Numbered from the stretch's first letter, positions 32,125-40,368 are shown. The stretch is DNA of 64,000 nt from JBAZJN01 sp041651295 (GCA_041651295.1 JBAZJN010000002.1:1-64000); one strand, 5' to 3'. Notes: generated from the sequence alone by a model not told the origin. Numbers and translations: made by a program.

Positions 32125-32292
32125 CTATTTTAGTTTCCGGATCGACATCGCCTGAACATCTTTGATATTAACTATTCGGCCGTCTTCCAACAAAACCTTG
32201 CCGCTTTTGTGATCAGAAAACTTCCCAGTCATCGTCTCGCCAGTTTTGAACTTGATCCAGATTGTAGTACCTTTGGAAAAAATAGTGTGCAT
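32125..32292 (-). CDS. Candidate 55-residue protein overlapping the arsM end
   Basis: A minus-strand frame from ATG 32290-32292 to TAG at 32125 encodes a small beta-rich protein. Its text (WIKFKTGETMTGKFSDHKSG, then KVLLEDGRIVNIKDVQA) looks like a genuine SH3-like fold. It shares 80 bases with the end of the arsM-like gene in another frame. Either it is a real overlapping gene, or the arsM frame runs past its true end. No clear ribosome site precedes its ATG. Confidence 0.45.
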   Translation of the reverse strand: MHTIFSKGTTIWIKFKTGETMTGKFSDHKSGKVLLEDGRIVNIKDVQAMSIRKLK

Positions 32293-33028
32293 TGGATTTT
32301 GTTAACTCAAATTTTAAACTCTCAAGTGCAATTCCGTCGTACTGTCTTTTGCTAATATCTTTATCTTCGGATAAAACATTAATTTTCAGACCGGCCGATT
32401 CGGCAATTTGTATATATTCGTCTTTCAATAAGGCACTGGCGACGCATCCGGACAATAGCGTCTCGTCGGCTTTCTGTTCTTCTGATAAATCGGCAAGAAG
32501 TACAATATCAGAAACATATGCCTTGCCATTATCTTTCAGAACTCTTTTTATTTCTCTAAAAACCTTTTCTTTGTTTGGTGCCAGGTTAATCACGCAATTG
32601 CTTATTACAATGTCAATTGAATTTTCACTGATCGGTAATTTTTCAATGTCTCCAGATAAAAACTCAACATTGTTATAACCGTATTTTTTGCTGTTTGACC
32701 TCGCCTTCTTTATCATCTTTTTTGAAAAATCAACGCCATAGACTTTGCCGGTGTCTCCGGCTTTTTTTGAAGCCAAAAAACAATCAAAACCGGCTCCGGA
32801 GCCTAAATCCAAAACAATATCCCCTTTCTCTATATTGGCGAGCGCAACCGGATTTCCGCAACCCAGTCCCAAGTTTGCATCACTTAACTTAAGATCATCT
32901 TCGGAATATCCGATACTTTTCGAAATATCTTGCGCACAATCAGACGAACAATTACAACATGAGCTACTCCCAGCGGCAAGATTACTGTAATGTTTGTTGA
33001 CTACTTTCTTTATTTGATTTTTTTTCAT
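32213..33028 (-). CDS. arsM: Arsenite methyltransferase-like SAM-dependent methyltransferase
   Basis: ArsM methylates As(III) to volatile or excreted forms. This 271-residue protein has the Rossmann SAM motif VLDLGSGAGFDCFLAS (near residue 72) and GVDFSKKMIKKAR. ArsM-type cysteines are also present: a cluster SSSCCNCSSDC (residues 21-31), one in VISNCVINLAP (near 143), and one in LLSGCVASALL (near 194). The pair in the core plus the N-terminal cysteines match the arsenic-binding set. No arsR or arsenite pump is nearby, so the role in arsenic resistance is inferred. The last ~25 residues overlap another frame. Confidence 0.82.
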   Translation of the reverse strand: MKKNQIKKVVNKHYSNLAAGSSSCCNCSSDCAQDISKSIGYSEDDLKLSDANLGLGCGNPVALANIEKGDIVLDLGSGAGFDCFLASKKAGDTGKVYGVDFSKKMIKKARSNSKKYGYNNVEFLSGDIEKLPISENSIDIVISNCVINLAPNKEKVFREIKRVLKDNGKAYVSDIVLLADLSEEQKADETLLSGCVASALLKDEYIQIAESAGLKINVLSEDKDISKRQYDGIALESLKFELTKSNAHYFFQRYYNLDQVQNWRDDDWEVF

Positions 33029-33031
33029 ATG

Positions 33032-34273
33032 TTAAATCTCACAAGCATGGGATTTCAAAAATTCTTTTTCAGCCGGATCATTTCCAATCATTTTTAACAT
33101 AAACTTAGCCATTAGTTTATCGTCGTCGTAAGCACTCATGGCTTTTTCCTTCATAGCATTTCGGAAATCTATGATAAATTTCTTGAAACGTGTTTCGTAA
33201 TCCCCTTTTAGGAGATATTTTGAATAACTTGAAATTAAAGCCTGTTCACATTGATTGTCTTTGGGATAACTTGTCGGGTGCAAAGCCGCCGGTGGAAAGG
33301 CTGCATTAAATTCAACTACACCGCCAGTAGCCGGTTGACCGCCAACAATCATTTTTTCTATCTCAATTGATCCTGCACCACAAATTTCGTCAGTTAACTT
33401 AAGTGTTATCAGTTCAGTCAAGTTTTCATTAAAATAAGTCGGAGCATCGAGCCAGCCATCTGTAACCATTCCTTTGACTGCTATTTTGTTGGCAACCAGA
33501 AAGTTATGGGCAACCTCATGAATAATCACTCCTTTGGCGTAGCAGTTGCCGGGCATTTTAACAGTATATTCTAATTCGTCTCCATTGTCCTTCCGCAGTA
33601 AATTGCCAACATCTTTATTATCAGACAAAAAACTATCTTTAATTACGGTTTGAAAATTTAAAAGTGCGCAACCGGCGGCATAACCGCCGCATATATCTTT
33701 AATTCCTTCCTGATCAGCAAAATGGAAGGCCAGAGCTGGATAGGGTGAAAGCTCTTTGGGAATGTAATCGAGGCTGGCTAAGTTATACCAGTCCATTAAT
33801 TTTGGAATAGTAATTAGGTCATTAAATTTGGCAATCCGTAAAAAACTTTCACCAACGTTTTCAACATCACGCGGGCTGGATGGCAAATAAAGCCGGAAAG
33901 TGGCGTATTGGCCATATAACAAAATTACGTCATTTTGCCCGCCGGTGTTGGCAGCGTTGATTTGATCTACTGTAACGCTGTACAAATTTAAGCAAAGCGG
34001 TTTATATTTTCCCGGATTTATTTTATATTCACGAAAATCATCACAGACCAGTTGGCGGTTTTTAGCTTCCGCCGACGGTTCAGGATATTGATAATTTCTG
34101 GCCGGCGAATGCTTGGAGTAATCTTGTGGAATAAATTGGTAAACTATAAAACCGCCTATTGCCAGCACAATTAGAATTGCCGGCAGCAAACAACACCACA
34201 ATCGTGATTTTGGTTTACTTTCGGTCGTCGGCAAAGGAGTCTGATTTTTTTCTACCTTATCTTCAGTTGGCAT
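33032..34273 (-). CDS. Membrane-anchored zinc metallopeptidase-like protein
   Basis: This 413-residue protein has a cytoplasmic ~25-residue start, one membrane span (about 28-48: CLLPAILIVLAIGGFIVYQF), and a ~360-residue outer domain. The domain carries a zincin motif, IIHEVAHNFLVANK (HExxH near residue 250), and NENLTELITL further on, where a Glu could be the third ligand. I recognise no exact peptidase family. The protein begins a run of minus-strand genes for surface-exposed proteins, and a role in degrading host or environmental protein is inferred. Confidence 0.7.
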   Translation of the reverse strand: MPTEDKVEKNQTPLPTTESKPKSRLWCCLLPAILIVLAIGGFIVYQFIPQDYSKHSPARNYQYPEPSAEAKNRQLVCDDFREYKINPGKYKPLCLNLYSVTVDQINAANTGGQNDVILLYGQYATFRLYLPSSPRDVENVGESFLRIAKFNDLITIPKLMDWYNLASLDYIPKELSPYPALAFHFADQEGIKDICGGYAAGCALLNFQTVIKDSFLSDNKDVGNLLRKDNGDELEYTVKMPGNCYAKGVIIHEVAHNFLVANKIAVKGMVTDGWLDAPTYFNENLTELITLKLTDEICGAGSIEIEKMIVGGQPATGGVVEFNAAFPPAALHPTSYPKDNQCEQALISSYSKYLLKGDYETRFKKFIIDFRNAMKEKAMSAYDDDKLMAKFMLKMIGNDPAEKEFLKSHACEI

Positions 34274-34315
34274 ATATAATTATATTATACCCTCTATTCC
34301 AAGCTTTTAAGGAGT

Positions 34316-34816
34316 TTAGTTTATTTTGATGTTTGAAAGTATTGTTTTTTCGTCTCTGCTAAGATCCCAAGAGCTTTCGACATTATAAATAAATCTAATT
34401 CGAATATATTTTCCCGATCCAGGAATCTCATAAACAAAATTTTCTGACCCATATCCAGCATCACCATCACTCCAAGAAATAAAGTGTTTACCACTATATT
34501 CAATTTCATTTATATATTTTTGGTCTAATATACCACCAAGAGTATCTATGCTGTAACGATCAAATTTTTTGTTGTAGATTTCAACACTCAGACTGTCATC
34601 CAAATTATGGAGATTCTTCATCGTGCTGAAGTATGTTATGTTGTCGCCAATTTTTTTCTCTTGATAAAACTGCAACGGAATCAGAATTCGCAAATTATCG
34701 ATTTGATGGACCCGGTAAAAAAGCGTGAACCGATTGTTAATAAAAAACAAAGCCAAAGCAAAAAGTATTGCAACACCAAGAAGCCTAAAAATTAAATCGA
34801 CTTTGTTTTTTATCAT
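34316..34816 (-). CDS. Single-span membrane protein with an outer beta domain, unknown
   Basis: This 166-residue protein starts at ATG 34816 with GAGGAA just upstream; an upstream in-frame extension to 34894 overlaps the previous gene and is rejected. One hydrophobic span lies near residues 10-27. The outer part alternates strands (VEIYNKKFDRYSIDTLGG, SGKYIRIRFIYNVESSW) and ends in ILSNIKIN, like small lipid- or ligand-binding beta proteins. No family is recognised. Confidence 0.65.
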   Translation of the reverse strand: MIKNKVDLIFRLLGVAILFALALFFINNRFTLFYRVHQIDNLRILIPLQFYQEKKIGDNITYFSTMKNLHNLDDSLSVEIYNKKFDRYSIDTLGGILDQKYINEIEYSGKHFISWSDGDAGYGSENFVYEIPGSGKYIRIRFIYNVESSWDLSRDEKTILSNIKIN

Positions 34817-34848
34817 GCTTTCCTCTAATGATTTTTTTAAGCGATTTG

Positions 34849-35418
34849 CTAAAAAGGATATTCTTTGCCAGCTTCGGCGTATGCCGCCCGGCAATCTGTG
34901 TCAATCCAGGCCAGATAATCTTGATATGCCTGTTCGAACTCCGCTGTGCCGATCGTCTCTGTTAGCGGACCTTTGACTGCTGCTCCGCAAGCCCTGACTT
35001 CAAGATTGGAATAATCTAGGTCCGGCTCGCCTTCTTCGCGCCACGGAACATCGGTGTCCAGAACACCGCCTTCTCCCGTCCCACCAACTCCTGTCGCCGT
35101 GCCGCCGGTTGATGATCCGGAAGTGGAACCGCCGCCCGATTTACTATCGGAGTTGGATTTCTTTTGAGCATCAGTTTTGTAACTATCGTATAAGGATTTC
35201 AGCCGGTCATAAAACGCCGTTATTCCTGAACCCGAAGCGCCTCCAGTTGTAGCCCCACCAGGGATTACACCAGTTAGATGGTTGGCGCTTTCCTTGGCCG
35301 CTGACCTCTCAATTTTGTAGAGCCAAAAAAGTCCGGTGGCTGATATAATAATCACAAACAGCAATATCAAAGAAATGATTCCAACCGTACAATGTTTTTT
35401 TTGATTATTCGGATCCAT
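34849..35418 (-). CDS. Single-span surface protein with a Gly/Ser/Thr linker
   Basis: This 189-residue protein has a span at about residues 12-33 and a low-complexity Gly/Ser/Thr linker interrupted by a charged helix (about 50-115, ending in GGVLDTDVPW). A C-terminal ~70-residue domain carries two cysteines (RACGAAV, DTDCRAA) and aromatic residues. The pattern anchor-linker-domain is typical of surface display. It sits in the co-directional membrane-protein run; no family is recognised. Confidence 0.68.
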   Translation of the reverse strand: MDPNNQKKHCTVGIISLILLFVIIISATGLFWLYKIERSAAKESANHLTGVIPGGATTGGASGSGITAFYDRLKSLYDSYKTDAQKKSNSDSKSGGGSTSGSSTGGTATGVGGTGEGGVLDTDVPWREEGEPDLDYSNLEVRACGAAVKGPLTETIGTAEFEQAYQDYLAWIDTDCRAAYAEAGKEYPF

Positions 35419-35424
35419 TATTCC

Positions 35425-35889
35425 TCACAAACAAACTTCGGCGTTTTCGCCTGATTCTTTAAAAGACTTAATACATCTTTTCTCACCCTGCGGATACATC
35501 TGCATCGCCATTACAAATTGGCCGTTAATCCGGGAAAAATAAACAACGTAGTTGTTCGTTTTGTCGCTGCAAACTTTGGCCTCGGTCGTTTTGTCATTGG
35601 CAGTTGCACAACATAGATTTAATTCCGTCCCGCCAAACGTAAACTTTTCTCGACCTTCAATTTTATAATCCGCTCTGGCGCTGGTTCCTTGCTGGCCGGC
35701 CGGGCAATCATCGATTGTTGTGCCACCGGACAAAGTATCGGATATTTTGGTCATTGATCTATAGTACAAAATTTTAACCGCCAAATAAGCAGCAAGTGCA
35801 AACATAAACACAATAACAACCGCTTCAATGATAATCAGAACGATTAATGATGGATTTTTCTTAGTTATTTCCGGCCGGCTTACATCCAT
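35425..35889 (-). CDS. Single-span membrane protein with six outer cysteines
   Basis: This 154-residue protein has a span at about residues 14-40 and a ~110-residue outer domain with six cysteines (DDC, LCC, KVC, RC, EVC), which suggests three disulphides. Strand patterns such as YVVYFSRINGQFVMAMQM point to a small beta domain. It ends six bases before the next gene's start codon, so the two are co-transcribed. No family is recognised. Confidence 0.68.
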   Translation of the reverse strand: MDVSRPEITKKNPSLIVLIIIEAVVIVFMFALAAYLAVKILYYRSMTKISDTLSGGTTIDDCPAGQQGTSARADYKIEGREKFTFGGTELNLCCATANDKTTEAKVCSDKTNNYVVYFSRINGQFVMAMQMYPQGEKRCIKSFKESGENAEVCL

Positions 35890-35896
35890 TGAAAAA

Positions 35897-36019
35897 TTAT
35901 TTCCCCTTATTTTTGCTGGTCAGACTTATGAGATAGGTGAACAAAGCGAGCATAATCAGAAAAAACCCAACTCCTATCGGTGATCCCCACATTTCCGGCC
36001 CAAACAAATTCCAACGCAT
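35897..36019 (-). CDS. 40-residue single-span membrane peptide
   Basis: A short gene starts at ATG 36017-36019 with a strong AAGGAGA site seven bases upstream. It encodes one membrane span (GVGFFLIMLALFTYLISL) with a short Trp-rich start and a basic end (SKNKGK). It lies between two single-span protein genes in the same direction. Clear ribosome site, hydrophobicity and basic end support it; its function is unknown. Confidence 0.6.
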   Translation of the reverse strand: MRWNLFGPEMWGSPIGVGFFLIMLALFTYLISLTSKNKGK

Positions 36020-36085
36020 TCTGTCTCCTTATTATTTCTCCGAACGCTTTGACTCGTGTCATATTTCGTCAAGTCTTTATTACTA

Positions 36086-37081
36086 TTACTCGAATATATT
36101 GCCAGCAAATGTCGCCCTATAAAGATTAATTACTTCACCACCTGTTGAGCCGCCAGCAGAGCTTTGACCAAAAAACATTACAAAGTTCCCTAAACTGGTT
36201 TCAAAAACATCTGGATCAACAATGGCACCGCCAGTTGTTGACTTGAATAACATTTTTTCATTACCCCACTCAAGTCCATCACTTGAAGTGGCTTTGAAAA
36301 TTGCATTTTTGCTTGGCTCTAATTGAGAGTAATACATCACCCATTTGTCATCCTTGAATAATACGTCTGGATCGACTGCAGAATCCGCCAACCTGTAACC
36401 AGCTTCTTTAATCCAAGTCACTCCATTGTCAGATGACAAGGCGGAGCCGATTGCGTTACCGCCAGAAACATAGTACATACGAATTTTCCCATCAGGAGTT
36501 TTAATTAAATCTGGCACAGAAGCAAAGTAATTATCGGCTTTGGCACTATTAATAGCGTTACCAACAACCACAAAGGTTTTACCATCTTTGCTTTTCGCCA
36601 AGTATAAATCTCTTTGATTTGATGGCCCTGGTTGTCCTGCACTCGAGCCAGGCGTTCTAATTGGCGCCATTTCATAAATCATAATCCAATTGCCAGAGGA
36701 AACTTCTAAAACAGCTGGGTTAGAAATCATTTTACCTTTTTCCTCGACTACCCCTGTTGGAAATTTGCCTGCAAAAGTCATACCATCAATTGATTCATCA
36801 TAAAAAATTCCACCGTCGGCCATATAATATCTTCGATAAAGACTATCAGATATTTTATGGGTATCTGTTGAAGTCGTTGAATCTTTTACTACTGCCGAGC
36901 TAATTTCCCAGTCTTCTACCATCGCTACTTCTTGAGTATCTTCATTCACTTGGTCATCGGAAGTATTTTTGTCAAAATAATTTGTATAAACAAAATACCC
37001 AATCGTTGCAAGAATAATAATCATCAACAACATCCACAACCAGGTTAAATTGCGTTTCGGTTCAATTGATTCCGAGTCCAT
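36086..37081 (-). CDS. Membrane-anchored sialidase-like beta-propeller protein
   Basis: This 331-residue protein has a span near residues 12-33, an acidic linker and a ~250-residue repeat domain. Blades repeat D-x-Y-x-A-x-S-x-DG-like units: DLYLAKSKDGKTFVV, GSALSSDNGVTWIKEAG (a good Asp-box), IFKATSSDGLEWG. Such propellers occur in sialidases and family 43-like glycosidases, but no catalytic set can be confirmed here, so it may only bind glycans. It is co-directional with other surface proteins and with the GH18-like gene. Confidence 0.72.
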   Translation of the reverse strand: MDSESIEPKRNLTWLWMLLMIIILATIGYFVYTNYFDKNTSDDQVNEDTQEVAMVEDWEISSAVVKDSTTSTDTHKISDSLYRRYYMADGGIFYDESIDGMTFAGKFPTGVVEEKGKMISNPAVLEVSSGNWIMIYEMAPIRTPGSSAGQPGPSNQRDLYLAKSKDGKTFVVVGNAINSAKADNYFASVPDLIKTPDGKIRMYYVSGGNAIGSALSSDNGVTWIKEAGYRLADSAVDPDVLFKDDKWVMYYSQLEPSKNAIFKATSSDGLEWGNEKMLFKSTTGGAIVDPDVFETSLGNFVMFFGQSSAGGSTGGEVINLYRATFAGNIFE

Positions 37082-37093
37082 ATTCCTCCTTAA

Positions 37094-37444
37094 TTAATTT
37101 CTCCAAAGGCCGTGAACATTGCAGTAAATCCTAACATACGAATGATCTTTAACGTAGGAGCGGACTTCCGGTTTATCACCTGGGCGGAGTCGATAGCGGC
37201 AAAGCTTATCAGCGGTAATCACTTCAACTCATTCAATGTAGTGTTCTTCTTCCATTGGGTGCGGCACCGAACCGATCTTAATGAATGCCCCATCATCTTG
37301 CTCTTCGACAACCGGCTTATGTTTTTCGGTAAAACCCTCTTCCTCGGATTTCTCACTCAATGCTTGACCGCAATTTGGCTCACCATTTAAAATCTCAACT
37401 ACGGCACCGTCATCGCATTTATAAATTTGATTTTCTTTTGCCAT
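37094..37444 (-). pseudogene. Superoxide reductase (desulfoferrodoxin) interrupted by TGA
   Basis: Superoxide reductase reduces superoxide to hydrogen peroxide at a non-haem iron. The 116-codon frame has the iron ligands of the active centre: TEKHKP (Glu, Lys, His), GSVPHPMEEEHYIE, and YCNVHGLW at the end (Cys, His). The codon after HYIE is TGA (37229-37231), where the family has a conserved Trp (HYIEW). The frame then continues cleanly to TAA at 37094. The rubredoxin-like first centre is degenerate: only two of its four cysteines remain. Nonsense mutation, readthrough or sequence error are all possible. Confidence 0.85.
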
Positions 37445-37468
37445 CTACTCCTTCTCTGATATTAAAGT

Positions 37469-38740
37469 TTATTTACGTTTTACCGAAAAAGTTTGTTCCA
37501 GTATCCGCCAAAGATCGGGATAGCCGTTGTCGTAACCCAAAGCCCAAATTGCAATGCCTTCAAAATTCCTATCTTTGGCAAAATTATATTTCTCTTGAAT
37601 TGACTGATTATTTTCAAACCAGGCAACCCGGTTATTGCCGGTTTCCTCATCGGTGTAGCCGCACCAAGGCTCCTGCGCCAGTTCGTCGAAGTGGCAATTG
37701 GCACCGGAGTATTTTGAATCGTCGCGGGAGCGTTTGTAGGAAAGGGTTTCAACAAAACCGTTGGCATCGGATTGTTTTAGCGCCAAACTCCGGGGGTTAT
37801 TCTGGTCTTTAACCGGCCAATCATAACCATAGTACGGAACACCCATAATAATTTTATCTGCCGGCAAAAATTTTGCCAAATCATTGTAAGTTGTCGTTAG
37901 ATCAAAAAAGTATTTTTTGTTTTCAAAACCGCCAATCGGTGCAACCGGGCCGGCGCTGTCGGAGCCGGCAGTGTAGTAGTCATAGGACATAACGATAAAT
38001 TTATCGACTACTTTCTCGAGTTTATCCAATTCAAAGAGCCTGGGGTCACGGCCGGAACGAGCCATAATATCAATGCTAAGCTCGGTGTCTGGCGCCTGAT
38101 CATTTAATTTATCTCTAAGCTTTGTAACGAATGTCGTAAATTTCGCCTGCGTACCAATAGTCGGATCACCGGTATATTCAAAATCCAAATTCACCAACTT
38201 TAAATGTTTGCGCTTAACTTCGGCAATTGTGTTGTTTATTAAATTATTCTCCGATTGTTCGTTACCAAGAAAACTATTTATTCTTTCATTATTGAGTGCC
38301 GTAATAGAAACACCGGTTCGTCCGCCCATCACTTGGGTTTTGGCCAAAAGATCATTTGCCGGGGCGGCGTTCCAAGCTAGCCAACCCTCATCATCCTCAC
38401 CCTTTGAATCTTTTTTGGCAAAATTGCCGTTCTCATCCACCGACAAACTAAAAAATATTACATCGGTTAACAAATCCAAACGCGTATCATTCATTCTGTC
38501 CAAAAGCCACGAAGGAGCGAAACCAATGGCTCGCGTTGATAGATCCTGACGCGGATGAGATCGTTCATAATTCAAATATGATATTGCCTTAAACGGGCTG
38601 GTTGTCGGATAGAGCATTTTTATCCACAAAAGCGGTGCACCGATAAGAATAATTAAAGCAGCGACAATAATCCAAAGAACCTTGGACCTATACCATTTGT
38701 TGTCAGCCGGTTTATTATTTGTCTCATTTGAGCTCCCCAT
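37469..38740 (-). CDS. Membrane-anchored glycoside hydrolase family 18-like protein
   Basis: This 423-residue protein has a span near residues 21-44 and a GH18 TIM-barrel. The catalytic strand is LVNLDFEYTGD (near residue 195, D-x-E), followed by FIVMSYDYYT, a substrate strand, and KIIMGVPYYGYDW and GIAIWALGYD near the end. GH18 members are chitinases or peptidoglycan/spore-cortex hydrolases such as YdhD and SleL types. I cannot tell which substrate applies; cell-wall remodelling or host-glycan attack is inferred. The start is ATG 38740, the first in frame after the -10 sequence. Confidence 0.85.
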   Translation of the reverse strand: MGSSNETNNKPADNKWYRSKVLWIIVAALIILIGAPLLWIKMLYPTTSPFKAISYLNYERSHPRQDLSTRAIGFAPSWLLDRMNDTRLDLLTDVIFFSLSVDENGNFAKKDSKGEDDEGWLAWNAAPANDLLAKTQVMGGRTGVSITALNNERINSFLGNEQSENNLINNTIAEVKRKHLKLVNLDFEYTGDPTIGTQAKFTTFVTKLRDKLNDQAPDTELSIDIMARSGRDPRLFELDKLEKVVDKFIVMSYDYYTAGSDSAGPVAPIGGFENKKYFFDLTTTYNDLAKFLPADKIIMGVPYYGYDWPVKDQNNPRSLALKQSDANGFVETLSYKRSRDDSKYSGANCHFDELAQEPWCGYTDEETGNNRVAWFENNQSIQEKYNFAKDRNFEGIAIWALGYDNGYPDLWRILEQTFSVKRK

Positions 38741-38746
38741 GACTTT

Positions 38747-38776
38747 ATTATACAACTACTGAAACCTGGAGTCCAA
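38747..38776 (-). promoter_or_regulatory. Promoter of the GH18-like gene, implying a leaderless mRNA
   Basis: On the minus strand TTGGAC (38771-38776) and TATAAT (38747-38752) are 18 bases apart. The start codon begins only six bases after TATAAT, so transcription would begin at or next to the ATG, with no room for a ribosome site. Confidence 0.6.
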
Positions 38777-38946
38777 ACTGCCAAACCCACGGCAAATTTA
38801 CCCACCCTAAGCTCTAATTTCCTTTTCCAACCAGGGATATGCTCGTTTTTGCGTTTTTACCAAAGACCTTACCAAAAATATTAAATTATCTCCCAGCCTT
38901 GGGATCAGAGACAAAAATCGAGTCGGTTAATCTTTTTACTGTGTCC

Positions 38947-39039
38947 TCAAAAAATCAAAGTATTTCCCCTGCTTATTCTTGGAAATGTTTTTTCTGCGTA
39001 GTGATTGAGTTTATACAGTCTTTCATTATTTGATGACAT
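38947..39039 (-). CDS. Possible 30-residue peptide with a near-perfect ribosome site
   Basis: ATG at 39037-39039 is preceded by AAGGAGGTGA, an unusually complete Shine-Dalgarno sequence, at nine-base spacing. It encodes a basic peptide (MSSNNERLYKLNHYAEKTF...). The rest of the interval 38777-39230 shows an inverted repeat, AAAATCACC/GGTGATTTT (39041-39079), overlapping the ribosome site, so the element may be regulatory rather than coding. No other gene is visible in the interval. Confidence 0.3.
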   Translation of the reverse strand: MSSNNERLYKLNHYAEKTFPRISRGNTLIF

Positions 39040-39230
39040 CAAAAATCACCTCCTTGCTTGGTCGAATTGGGGTGATTTTATTTTACCAATTTTAATATTG
39101 ACACTTCAAACACATACGCCAGATAAATCCGGCGGTTTTTGACTTATAAAAAATAGTGATAATTATATTTAAACAATTAGAATCTATTTCAAAATTTTCT
39201 CCTGGTTAATAATTAAGCTGGCTTAATATA

Positions 39231-39665
39231 CTACCTAAGTGGCAAAATCGAATATGCTAAGTGATATCCATGTTCTTTGGCAATTTTTTCAACTTCATTT
39301 CTAATGTCCGCGTAGTCAAACTTGTATTGATAGGACTTAGCAAATAGCAACGATTGTTCTTCAATTGTTCCCTCTCTTGCGCCACCAAAGGTATTATAGA
39401 GCTCTTTCTTGAATCCAAATCCTGGCGTCATCCCAGAGTCAATGTCTCCGCCTGTTGAAAGTCCTAATGAATCCTCTCTTAATACTTCGGAAAAATCAAC
39501 AACTTTTTCTTTGTCTTTAATCCGGATTTTTGCCGTATATGCTAATTTTTGAGTTTGCAAAAATACCCTGCGCTCAGCAATTGTAGCTTCGAAAATCAAA
39601 AGTCCTTCTCGTTCGCTCAACCAGGCGCCATATTTTCTAGCCAGTTTTTTAAGTTCTTCTTTCAT
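39231..39665 (-). CDS. Conserved-looking soluble protein, unknown
   Basis: This 144-residue protein has clear alternating secondary structure: an N-terminal helix (KEELKKLARKYGAWL), strands (LLIFEATIAERRVFLQTQ, AYTAKIRIKDKEKVVDF), a Gly-rich loop (LSTGGDIDSGMTPGFGFKK), and a C-terminal helix (RNEVEKIAKEHGYHL). The layout suggests a small sensor-like or nucleotide-binding fold, but no motif identifies it. It is 25 bases downstream of the membrane protein gene and probably co-transcribed with it. Confidence 0.65.
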   Translation of the reverse strand: MKEELKKLARKYGAWLSEREGLLIFEATIAERRVFLQTQKLAYTAKIRIKDKEKVVDFSEVLREDSLGLSTGGDIDSGMTPGFGFKKELYNTFGGAREGTIEEQSLLFAKSYQYKFDYADIRNEVEKIAKEHGYHLAYSILPLR

Positions 39666-39690
39666 CTCATTTCCTTGTTATTGCTCACAA

Positions 39691-40359
39691 TTACAGCTTT
39701 TTTGGTACGCATTTACCGATGGCACAATTAGATGCATTTGAATTAACTGTTGGTTCGCAGCTTTTATTACAAAGATCGATTGGACAATTACTTATTTGAT
39801 AATTTAAACATCCATTCTGATCCGGCAAAAGTATCGTTTCGGTCACAATGCCATAATTACCGTCCGGATCTTCAAACAAAAATAATTTCGGCGGAAAGTA
39901 TGTAAACAAAGAAAATTTTATCAATCCAGCAACAATTAGAAGCGACCATAAAATATTCGGACCAAAAGTTTTTTCTAAAGATAAAATTTTATAACTTAGG
40001 GTATAACCCACAATGACTGCGATGACAAAAATCGATATGTCCCAAATAAAGTTGCCGGGAAATAATGCCAGCCAGCCGTAAAATAACGCAATGATAATGA
40101 TTGGCATTGAAAACAATTTAACCAAGCTGGCAAAACAAAAATTCTTATGTTTGCTACCCCACGACAGGTACTCGATTAAATTAAAAATAAACGTCGGCCA
40201 AAAAGCCATCTTTAAATGTTCCCAGGTACTTTCGTTGACCGCGGCAAAAAGCGCAACAAAATGATTTCCTCCTGACCAATCGAAAACAAAATGAAGCAAT
40301 GACCCAACAATGATTGAAATTATCGCTCCCCAAATTTCCCAGGTTTTAATTTTGTTCAT
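39691..40359 (-). CDS. Five-span membrane protein with a Cys-rich tail (DUF6512-like)
   Basis: This 222-residue protein opens with LLHFVFDWSGGNHFVALFAAVNESTWEHLKMAFWP, broken by membrane spans; the WSGxN and VNESTWEHLK pattern is that of DUF6512-type proteins. Spans lie near 9-25, 50-66, 76-97, 103-122 and 134-152. The last ~55 residues are outside and carry eight cysteines, probably disulphide-linked. It follows map by nine bases. The DUF name is from memory of the motif, so treat it as probable. Confidence 0.6.
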   Translation of the reverse strand: MNKIKTWEIWGAIISIIVGSLLHFVFDWSGGNHFVALFAAVNESTWEHLKMAFWPTFIFNLIEYLSWGSKHKNFCFASLVKLFSMPIIIIALFYGWLALFPGNFIWDISIFVIAVIVGYTLSYKILSLEKTFGPNILWSLLIVAGLIKFSLFTYFPPKLFLFEDPDGNYGIVTETILLPDQNGCLNYQISNCPIDLCNKSCEPTVNSNASNCAIGKCVPKKL

Positions 40360-40368
40360 AGTAGCTAC

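Noticed and set aside
34816..34894. Longer start for the membrane protein at 34316
   Set aside because: The extra codons overlap the upstream gene, and a good GAGGAA site precedes ATG 34816.
37229..37231. Genome-wide recoding of UGA as Trp or Gly
   Set aside because: nusB, rbfA, rplN, rpmC and fusA end at TGA exactly where their families end, so UGA works as stop. One internal TGA in one gene is not evidence for a changed code.
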